From contig CP141126.1 of assembly GCA_035236585.1 (NCBI GenBank), positions 10,677,001 to 10,741,000 on the forward strand: a stretch of 64,000 bases of DNA, in the 5' to 3' direction. Source of the DNA: Warburgia ugandensis. Taxonomy: Eukaryota > Streptophyta > Magnoliopsida > Canellales > Canellaceae. This document shows positions 38,226-46,757 of this stretch, one piece after another; within the stretch, counting starts at the first letter, position 1, and each line of letters begins with the position of its first letter. The notes beneath the pieces were generated by a model. It saw only the letters and a program-made list of their open reading frames with translations, did no database searches and was not told the origin of the DNA. A program made the position numbers and the translations under genes.

Positions 38226-38599
38226 GCCGGCTGGTATGATGGACCCATTTACAGGGTTTAGCAAATCCAAGTAATTGCACTCATTTGAACAAGCTACCCG
38301 TTGGATTTATGCCTTTTACAAACAAATTAATCGAGATTGGGGTAATCGAATGCCAGGAGCAAATTTTTAGCCTGCTGTAATGACAGGAATTTCAGGCTCC
38401 TAACATCTTACGAGGGAAACGTTAGATCAAGTTGATCCCATGCACGAGATGCGTCGCTTATAATTGGACATTTCAGTCTGGTTTGCGAGGACCAAGCTCC
38501 AATTTTATTGTTATTCTTAGTCTAAGGTTTTAGGTGGCACTTTTTCTTTTCCTTTTGTTGGGAACATTTTAAGTAAAAAAAGGATACCACCAAGGACCT

Positions 38600-38698
38600 A
38601 TAGTATATGGTTTTACCTTAGGAGGCTGTTTTTGCACCTCAAACCCATAACTTTTAAGGCACACAACGTCAACTCAACCGTTGCACCAAAGCTTCTTA
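38600..38698 (-). mobile_element. Au-type SINE fragment
   Basis: Keeps GACCTATAGTATATGG, TTTTACCTTAGGAGGCTGTT, ACCTCAAACCCATAAC and CGTTGCACCAAAGCTTC. The end nearest the poly-T tail is lost. Confidence 0.65.
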
Positions 38699-38859
38699 CG
38701 AGGAGGCTTCGAATATTTTCAAAATTAAGATAATATTATATTGACAGTTTGTTTCATATTTCTTTATATAAAAAATAATAATTCAACAAATAATAAACGA
38801 ATCCCCTGACTCAATCATTTGCCATTTTAGACTTTCACAAATGATATCATGGCCACAGT

Positions 38860-39545
38860 GTGCATCGCAATGGCAACTTTCTTTGGAGCACTCCACTTTT
38901 TCATGACGGACCCACATTTGGCGGATCAAACATCTCCATCTGATTTCTCAGCTAGCTTCGGATATCTTGTACACCAAACATTTAGATGATTTTTAACATC
39001 CAAAAACTGACACTTAATTGTTTATGGGCCATTCTTAAAACAATGTTTTATACCGTCCTTTATGCTTGATCAAATGCATGCACATTGTCTTAGATTCTTG
39101 ACAGATCTAATCCTTACTGTTCGTAAAGTAGTAGTTATCCAAAAGTCAGAGAAATCAGATAGATGGGTCTGATCAACTAAAGTTATACACAAAGTGTGCA
39201 ATATATAGCCAGTTGTTACTGCAAGTCTGCGCCCCACTTTTGCACGATGGCCCCACTTTGATAGATCAAACCTGTCTATCCGATTTCCTTGGCTTCATGT
39301 ATCTCATATCCTATATAGCAAGATTGGATGATTTTAACATCTAGATACTATGCTTCTTGGTCATTGATCATGGACTGGCCGTGATCAAATGTACAATGTT
39401 CTATTATAGGCTTATCCAGTCCTCACTAATTTTGAAGCAATAGTCATACAAAGTCTCAAAAACCAGATGAAAAGGTCCGATCAACTAAAAGCGGAGTCTC
39501 TCATGTGAAAGTGAGGCACTGTTGTAGTGTCACATACTATTCTAT
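38860..39545. repeat. Two adjacent diverged copies of a non-coding repeat
   Basis: Two units, about 38860-39200 and 39231-39545, share an order of blocks: a GGACCC or GGCCCC start, then GATCAAACNTCTCNATCNGATTTC, then GGATATCTTGT or ATCTCATATCCT, GATGATTTTTAACATC or GATGATTTTAACATC, ATGCTTGATCAAATG or GTGATCAAATG, and GATCAACTAAA near the end. There is no coding potential. The layout resembles non-autonomous DNA transposons in head-to-tail order. A related piece is at 27.93-28.33 kb. Confidence 0.65.
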
Positions 39546-39615
39546 CATTCCTTATATGTTGTAGTGCAACCAAAAGAGACCTAGATTTTGGTCATGAGCA
39601 ACTGCTCATCTATGA

Positions 39616-39780
39616 AGGGGAGTCTTGGTGCAATAGTAAAGTTGTCATCGTGTGATTTTGAGGTTACGCGTTCAAGGCTTGAAAACAGCAAAGGTAAAGC
39701 TACGCACTATATAAACTCTTGTGGCCCCCTTCTCTAAAACCCGCATAGGTAGGAGCTTCGTGCACCAAGACTGCCCTTTT
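39616..39780 (+). mobile_element. Au-type SINE with near-perfect target duplication
   Basis: Starts GGGGAGTCTTGGTGCAATAG, has TGTGATTTTGAGGTTACGCG, TTCAAGGCTTG, and ends GTGCACCAAGACTGCCCTTT. The flanks GCAACTGCTCATCTATG (left) and GCAGCTGCTGATCTATG (right) match with two differences, consistent with an aged target duplication. Confidence 0.87.
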
Positions 39781-40079
39781 AGCAGCTGCTGATCTATGGG
39801 ACACATCTTTGTAAGGACCCTAAACCATAAAATATCTATCGAAGGAGTCAGAGAAAACGGATGAAGCAATCATCTCCCAAAATCCTTGCATATTTACCAA
39901 GTAAAATGATAAAATATACCAACAAAAAAGTAAGATTGCTCTTAAGACGAAAGGATGGAAAGGTCTGTGGGGATTCATGGTGATTGTACAAGCACTAAAG
40001 AGGAGAATTTTGTAGACTTAGTGCAGCTAGAGGAAGCACCAGAGCTGGACAACTAGATTGATTGAACAGGAAAGTATCT

Positions 40080-40333
40080 TCTGTTCACAGTCCTTTCAGC
40101 ATCTGTTATTGGGTCACTTCTATGAAGAGGCCATTATGTGGCTGATTGATTAGCAAATAAGTCGTCTACGTTTAGTGAAAATATGTGTTGGCATGGGTCA
40201 CCTTCAATGTCCAATTTTTTAGTACACTAGTTCCAATTGTTGTTTGGTATCTGGTCTATCGTCGATTATGGTTATCTGGATGTAACGTGTTACGATTAAT
40301 GCAAATATTACCTATTTACCGCAAAAAAAAAAA
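40080..40333 (+). mobile_element. LINE 3' end with poly(A)
   Basis: Remnant of the C-terminal RNase H region (ADWLANKSS-like, broken by a stop, near 40.14-40.17 kb) followed by about 160 bp of trailer and an A11 tract at 40323-40333. It is consistent with the 3' end of a heavily truncated L1-like LINE. Confidence 0.6.
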
Positions 40334-40485
40334 GGGATATGATGAAAATGGAACGAACTCTTAAGGGTACAAACATTGTTAAGGGACGATTTGGGGAAGA
40401 ATTTTCAAGTAAAAAATGAGTTCGGATTATAGTATGTCATCAGATTTTCTCAAGGACAGTCTTACTCATGTTTTAACTGCACAGT

Positions 40486-40660
40486 GGGCAGCTCAGGTGC
40501 ATGAAGCTTCCGTGTATGCAGAATCGGAGGAAGGAGCAGACCACAATAGTTAATAATATGCAGTCTTACCTTGCATTTGCCAAGAGGCTATTTTCATGCC
40601 TTAACCCGTCACCTCAAGGTCATACCATGACAACTCTACCGTTGCGCCATGGCTCCCCTT
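40486..40660 (-). mobile_element. Au-type SINE copy, near full length
   Basis: Plus strand: GGGCAGCTCAGGTGCATGAA, GCTTCCGTGTATGCAGAATC, GGAGCAGACCACAA, CTTACCTTGCATTTGCCAAG, ACCTCAAGGTCA, GTTGCGCCATGGCTCCCC. All blocks of the family are present in complement order. Confidence 0.88.
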
Positions 40661-41140
40661 CCATTTCCTACACTCAAAATAACTGAGTAAGAGCTGCTAC
40701 AACATAGATGTGCATGCATATTTTCCTAGGAAAAAATATCTATCCTTGATAATTAAACTGAGCCCAGCAATCCAAGGATCAAAACGTTGATTCACTAGAT
40801 CATGCTTGGACTGTCCAAGCCCTTGGTAATGCATGCTTGGATGACAAATTACACTACCATGTTTTGATCTCCTAATTGTTCGTTTGAGAGGCAGAAAATA
40901 CATGGTTAAAGCGTCTATCATGTATAAATTTATCAGTGTACAAATGGTGTCAATAAATCCATTAAAAGCGTTTAAGAAAAGGGTTAATATAAGGTTAGTA
41001 GTGCGAGGCCTACCAAAGTAAGAGAGGGCGTCGGTCGTTTCCCATAAAGGGCCGTTGGCAACATAAATAAGAATAAAAGATTAAACCGTTCTGGATTTGT
41101 AAAAAATTTCATTTGTATTTTCCCAAAGGATAAAGTTTTA

Positions 41141-41350
41141 AGTCTTCGAATAATTGAAATTATTTGAAAAAAGTTGTTTGCCTCTCAGTATTCATATCAT
41201 GGAGTCTATAAGTATTTGTTAGAGTCATAGTTACAAAAGTCTTTGAATAATGAAACTCTTTGAAAAAAGTTCTAAATTTTTTATTTGGAGACATTTTTCC
41301 ATAAATGTTCATTCACAGTCTATAAGTATTGCTTACAACCGTAAGTTATC
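41141..41350. repeat. Diverged ~97-bp tandem duplication
   Basis: AAGTCTTCGAATAATTGAAA and TTATTTGAAAAAAGTT at 41141-41176 recur as AAGTCTTTGAATAATGAAAC and TCTTTGAAAAAAGTT near 41238-41272. A shared AGTCTATAAGTATT block follows in each unit. Confidence 0.7.
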
Positions 41351-41911
41351 ATGGATACGAGGAATAATTTATCAAATTGTCCAATTCTTTGTAAATTTAG
41401 TTATAAATTTAAATTAAAAAAATCAAATTCATGTATATATTTTTAAACTGGTAACTCACACAACCAATAAGTCTTCATATGTATACTTTTTCTATGCATA
41501 TACTCTTGCCAAATACGTCTACGAAAACACAACACCCGTTGTTCAATGTTCAATTATATTCTTGAAATGCTTTTTTCCAACCTTTTCTCAAACGTTTGTT
41601 TGCTTTACTAATCATTTTTGTTGGAGCCGAGACATGTACGTAACCAGGTTTACTGTCACGGGATCGCAGTTTCACATATGTCAATAAATCCTTGAAAATA
41701 TAAACTGAGATATCACATTTTTTTCTTTTATTTCCATACATATAACAAAAATAAGTAAAAGGTTTGTAAGTTAACACCTATTTGACATACATCTTGGTTT
41801 TTTCCCTTCTCACAGAGGGTGCGTTTATGATAAAACAATCAAAGCCCTAAAATGGGCTGTTTCTCAGGCCCATTAGAATGCCAGATCTCGCCAGAGAAGA
41901 AGGGTTGTCCG

Positions 41912-43600
41912 TGTTAAAATTTAGTTATTTGAAAGATAGTGGTTTGATTGGCTTTGAAAGATGGTTTTATTATTCTGTTTTGTAAGAGTTAGTGGTAGTT
42001 TTATAGGAGTTAGTAGTAAAAGTTAGTGGCTATTTTATAGAAGTTAGTAGTTGTTTTATAGGAGTCAATAGGTAATATTAGTTGGTGTTTTCTACTCTTG
42101 TAATGCCTATTTATAGTCTTTTATCAATTAACAAATTAGTGTGCTTCACGTTTTGCTCCTTATTTTGTTACTTTGCCTTCTGTTTTTCCTCTAGTTTTGC
42201 ATTAGTGGAATCAAAGCCTAGTTCTTGAGAGATATAGAACAAAGAAAAGCAACAGCTTTCTAAATACTCACTTTATTCCTTTACAGTTTCAAGGCTAGAT
42301 AGCATATGATAGCTTTGTTCAACCAACTATTCCTCGTTTCGATGGTAACTATGACCATTGGAGCATGCTTATGTAGAACTTCCTAAAGTCCAAAGAGTAT
42401 TGGCAGGTGGTTAGTACTGGGATAGCAGAACCAGCAGTTGGTGTGCCATTGATAGAAACGCAGAGGATAGAATTAGAAGGATTGAAGCTAAAGGATTTGA
42501 AGGCAAAAAATTATCTTTTCTAGGCAATTGATCGTTCTATCTTGGAAACAATTCTTAGCAAAGAAACTTCCAAGCAAATTTGGGATTCAATGAAAAAAAA
42601 ATATCAAGGCTCGTCAAGGGTTAAGCGTGCACACCTTCAAGCTTTGAGAAGGGATTTTGAGACTCTACAAATGAAAGATGACGAGTCTATTACCAATTAT
42701 TGTGGAAGGACCATGGGGATAGCAAACAAAATGCCATTCAATGGTAAGAAAATGGAAGATGTTGATATTGTTAAAAAGATACTACGTTCTTTGGCATCAA
42801 AGTATGATTATGTTGTTTGTTGAATCGAAGAATCTAAACATATTGATGGCCTCTCACTTGATGAACACCAAAGCTCCTTATTGGTCCACAAACAAAAGAT
42901 GAACCAAAGTTCAACTATAGATGAGCAAACTCTAAAGGTTTCTACCTTTATTCAATTCTCAAATTTTAGAGGAAGGAGTAGAGGTAAAGGAAAAGGAAAA
43001 AGAGGTTGAGGCAATACAAATGAAAGTAGACAATATCAAAATTTCAAAGCTAATGATGATTAGTTTCAAGGCAAAGGCAAAGGATGGGATCAACAATTTG
43101 ACAAATCCAAGTTAAAGTGCTTTAAGTGTCATAAATTTGGTCATCACCATTCCGAATGTTATACTAAATTGCCTAAAGACAAAGAAAAATGAGAGAAATC
43201 AAATTTTATAGAAAATAAGGAAGTAAAAACTTTTATTGATGGCTTACTATGCCAACAAGGAACTTAAAAAAGATGTTTGGTATGTGGATACAAACTGTAG
43301 CAAACACATGTGTGGCAATAAGTTTTCTTTTTCTAATGTAAATGAAGGCTTTTATTATATTGTGAGCTTTGGTAATTGCTCTACTTGGAATGTAATGGGA
43401 AAAGGTTATATCATTATTCATCATTTTTTGTAAAAATAATTTCTAATGTTTTTTTATGTTCCTGGCTTGAAAAATAATTTGTTAAATGCTAGTCAATTGC
43501 AAAAAAAGTGTTATGTAATAACTATTCAGAAGGGTGCTTGTAAGATATATAATCCTTTAAGAGGAGCTACCTGTTTTTATTGAAGATAAAAAAATGCCCA
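41912..43600 (+). mobile_element. Truncated Ty1/Copia retrotransposon (5' LTR, PBS, gag, protease start)
   Basis: A 5' LTR of about 290 bp (41912-42201; TGTTAAAATTTAG ... TTTTGCA) is followed at 42206-42218 by TGGAATCAAAGCC, a mutated version of the initiator-methionine tRNA primer site TGGTATCAGAGC. A gag frame follows: IPRFDGNYDHWSMLM, then a UBN2-type region KQIWDSMKKKYQGSSRVKRA (from 42575), and a CCHC zinc knuckle CFKCHKFGHHHSEC at about 43118-43159. Next comes a protease-type WYVDTNCSKHM segment near 43278 and a PGLKNNLLNASQL segment. Stops interrupt it, and integrase, RT and the 3' LTR are missing. It is dead. Confidence 0.9.
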
Positions 43601-43635
43601 ATCTTACTTGATGGCTGAAGGCTTGTCGACGTGGC

Positions 43636-43755
43636 TTTCATGAATCCCAATTTGCAATTACTTGCAGGACTTTAAATGGGTTTCCTTTTTCTGCATTTGA
43701 TGAATCCCAATGAAAATTACATGCAGAAATTCAAATGGATTTCCTTGTATATATA
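43636..43755. repeat. 60-bp tandem duplication upstream of a TATA-like box
   Basis: Two units of exactly 60 bp spacing share TGAATCCCAA (43641 and 43701), then AATTAC, TGCAG, then AAATGG and TTTCCTT. A TATATATAG lies right after at 43749-43757. Confidence 0.8.
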
Positions 43756-45135
43756 GACACACACCCTACAAAAGGATATCTGGTCGCTTCGAGCAATACA
43801 TGTTCTGACACGATCGCCGGTGGGGTTTGCTATTTGACGCTTGCAAACTGGGAGGTGTAGAGAGCGAAGCAGGAGGAGAATAAACAAGTTCTTTGAAGCA
43901 ATTCATGCCGGTAAGTAAACTTTCATAACGAAGAGAGAGAAAGGCTGGAAAATGGCGGGATTCGTTCTTCAGCCAGTTGAGAAGAAATGATCGAAATCTG
44001 ACTTCTGTAGACATGCGATTTTACACACTTTCTGCATTTTTCCAGCATCAAATACTAATTAGGAATGCTAGATCCAAATCGCTGGTAACTTGTTGCAAGA
44101 TGGGTTTTACTTGCTGATGATCTAATCACATAAAGATGGGTTTGACTCTAAGTGCTTTGATGTAGCATCCACATGGAGACATGGGACAGAAATCGCATTC
44201 ATCCAACTTGTAACCTTTTATGCTATCTCCATGAACGTTATCTTTAATCGGACTGATTGTGAATTAACAGCCCAGATCATGCTGACGTCACAATTAAGGA
44301 TGGAGGTCCCTTTCCTTCCTTATCTCGGCAGCTCGAGGAAAGAAGTCTCAGGAAAGTACATTTCGCAGGTATATATGGCTGCCATTTTCTTCGTTCGAAT
44401 GTTTCACGGCAGCAATATTCGTCCTTGTTACTGGTGCAAGTCCTTTGCATGACGTTCCCCCAGCCCAGCCCAAGCCCCGTTGTGAAGCCAAATTTAGTCA
44501 TTCCAAGATGCTAAACTTGTACTTCTGTCATCATTATGGAAGAAAAATATGCAAATATATATAATAAAAAAAAGAGAAACGGCTGAGATCAAGGATATCA
44601 GGGTCACTCAGATTCTACTTGCGTGAACAATGATGAAAACCCCATCAATTGGTTATCCAAAAGGATGGGTCCATCATTCACATATTCGTCGAGATCAAAG
44701 GGGAAGAAACCAGCTTAGTCACCAAGTTACCGAAAGTAGGGATTAGTTAGGAAGAGACCGTCTAAGTAGGGGGGCATTGTCGTCGTTAGAGCCCAAAGAT
44801 TCGTAGACAATCTCAGTCGAACGGACCCCAAAACGCCACCCGAAGGGGTAAAAAGCGTAACGGAAACGAGAAATTTTGGCGGCAAGATCCCGATGCATCA
44901 TTCACTTCAACTCCCGTGAGGTACGGGAGGCAGAAATGAAGATCCGAAGCCGCCATGCATAGATCGGTTCCCGCGTGCTGGGATGACGTGGGAGGAGAGC
45001 CGGCGCCGCTGAATGATTTGGAAGTTGCCGGCGGCGAGTGCAATCCGTATTCTCTTCATTTTAGACTATCAATGATTCTCCAAAATCGACTGCACAAGGT
45101 AATCAATCATACCATGTCTGGAGATCTTGTTGCTT
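43756..45135. other. Region upstream of the CLV3-like gene
   Basis: No coding gene is recognised. There is a possible TATA-driven short exon ending at the donor GCCG|GTAAGT near 43911, a palindromic TGACGTCA at 44282-44289 (an ACGT core often bound by bZIP factors), and a GC-rich block at 44.93-45.05 kb. Open frames at 44231-44452 and 44955-45146 have no domain. Confidence 0.4.
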
Positions 45136-45141
45136 GCTCTT

Positions 45142-45147
45142 TATAAA
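45142..45147 (+). promoter_or_regulatory. TATA box of the CLV3-like gene
   Basis: TATAAA in the context CTCTTTATAAATTCACCC, about 110 bp before the ATG at 45252. It is followed by a pyrimidine-rich leader, a typical plant core promoter and short 5' UTR. Confidence 0.6.
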
Positions 45148-45251
45148 TTCACCCACTTTCTCATTACCACCTCCATCTTCAAGAAGAAACCTCATCAAAT
45201 TTTGCATTTCGAACCAAGCCAAACAATTCTCTTCTGAGTTTCTGCAGGAAG

Positions 45252-45790
45252 ATGGCTCTTCGATTTGCCGTGTTTTCTGTTCTTGTTGTGCTGGTTTTGT
45301 TTCTCGTCCGGGAGGAAATTTCGGGTCTCTCTCTCTCTCTCTTACAGAACTAAGATAATTTGAGTTCGCTTACCCATCACCGTATTTGGCTGGTTTTACT
45401 GTCTAAATAAAGTATTCCTTTAATCCTGTTGCAATTCTATTTCCCTTACGTACAGTAATACATTCGTTGTAATTGCAGATTGTGGGCAAGGATTTCCCTG
45501 CTTCTGTGCAGTGGCAGCTCCAGTAGAACATCGGAGCAGAACGGTTTCCCATCATTATCTTCTTTTTATTAGCATTTTACCTTCTGGAAACATCTCATTT
45601 TCCTTTTAGCTTTTGATCCTTATGAATTGAATTTCAGCTGCTGGTGAGTGCGTTGGAGGAGTTGTAGGGGTTTAGACCGTCGGATGCTCGTGGTGGTGAA
45701 AATGTGGTCGGTTGGGAGTTAAGGAAGGTGCCATCGGGTCCTGATCCATTGCACCACAATAGCAACCCGAAGAAGCCGCAAACCCCATGA
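45252..45790 (+). CDS. CLAVATA3-like CLE peptide precursor, possibly disrupted
   Basis: Precursor of a secreted CLE signalling peptide. The C-terminus encodes RKVPSGPDPLHHN (45722-45760), preceded by WEL and followed by SNPKKPQTP and a stop. The ELR-VPSGPDPLHH core matches CLV3, the ligand restricting stem-cell number in shoot meristems through CLV1/CLV2-type receptors. A three-exon model, as in known CLV3 genes, fits: exon 1 45252-45324 gives the hydrophobic signal peptide MALRFAVFSVLVVLVLFLV; exon 2 is 45479-45543; exon 3 ends at 45790. Exon 1's donor (G|GTCTCT, in a CT repeat) is weak. The best-looking acceptor (AATTTCAG, exon 3 from 45638) puts a TAG in frame at 45665-45667. That TAG could itself be the acceptor (exon from 45668), restoring an uninterrupted 86-aa frame. 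So either a working gene with an odd acceptor or a recent pseudogene. Confidence 0.72.
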
Positions 45791-45974
45791 AAGTCTTGAA
45801 AGCTGTTTCGTCTCTTATTTATATAATTCATGGGCGTAGGAGTAATTTGATTTTGGGCCCATGATAGGAATTATCTCGAGTTTGGATATCTTATGTACAT
45901 ACATGGAGCTATGGTGCAACTTAGCTGTTTCCCATCAACTGGCTTTCTAAACATGAATGACTATATCATGTATC

Positions 45975-46068
45975 AGGGCAGCACTGGTGCACAAAGTTCC
46001 AGCCTATACGGGTCCGGTAAAAGAGTAGACTACAGTAATTTAAAGTAGCCAGCCTTATTTTGCATTTT
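45975..46068 (-). mobile_element. Au-type SINE, partial
   Basis: Plus strand GGGCAGCACTGGTGCACAAA, GTTCCAGCCTATACGGGTCC, then CCAGCCTTATTTTGCATTTT. The copy ends there, so its tRNA-related head is missing. It lies 185 bp after the CLV3-like stop. Confidence 0.8.
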
Positions 46069-46097
46069 TATAGTCCTGTTTTTCAAATTTGTTTCTG

Positions 46098-46299
46098 TTT
46101 CTCTTCTCGTAGAAACAGTAGGGAAATCATCCCTGCTTTGGCCGACGGCCAGACAGTAGTAGATCAAGTCACGGGGCATTACATTTCGTCATCCAAACTA
46201 CTGTATCTTCTAAACCTCATCTGCTATATTGCGGATGAGCCTAATCCCAAATTTCTTGAATTGAAAGATGCACGCCTCATTCATTATAAGCATCGCTAG
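46098..46299 (+). other. Unidentified coding-looking frame
   Basis: After a pyrimidine tract and TAG (TTTCTCTTCTCGTAG) there is an open frame from about 46114 to the TAG at 46297-46299. It reads REIIPALADGQTVVDQVTGH and, later, PNPKFLELKDARLIHYKHR. The codon texture looks protein-like and the upstream border resembles a splice acceptor, but I recognise no family and find no partner exon. It may be a gene remnant. Confidence 0.25.
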
Positions 46300-46757
46300 A
46301 AGATCTTAGTCTGAGAATAAATTTGCTGGTTTATTGTGTACCTATGATGTGGGCCTGAAGGTGAAGTGTGTGTTAGGGAAACTTGTTTTTATTGTACTTT
46401 TTTGTAATTTACAGAAGAAAAACAGTTTAATTTTCTACTGCAAAATAGAAATAATACAACGACAACAAAGTTTCACAAACAAGCACGAACTTTTTTGATA
46501 TTATACTCGGGCATTACTACAGCAACACTGCACTACTTGCCTGAGTAGGCATAACTAACTGAAATTATACAATATAAATACTGTTTTATTGATGAAATAA
46601 CAGGCATCTCCTCACTTAGAAAGATAAGATGGTATTAGAAATGACAAACTCGGTATTCATTTTACAACTATTTATATGACGAAGAATGTGAATCACACAA
46701 CATAAAGGGAAAAAAAAAATTGTAAGAAGAGAAAGTAAAGGAGAAAGAAGGGAAAAT

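Noticed and set aside
44813-45146. GC-rich overlapping frames upstream of the CLV3-like gene
   Set aside because: Frames exist on both strands without domains; more likely promoter-proximal sequence.
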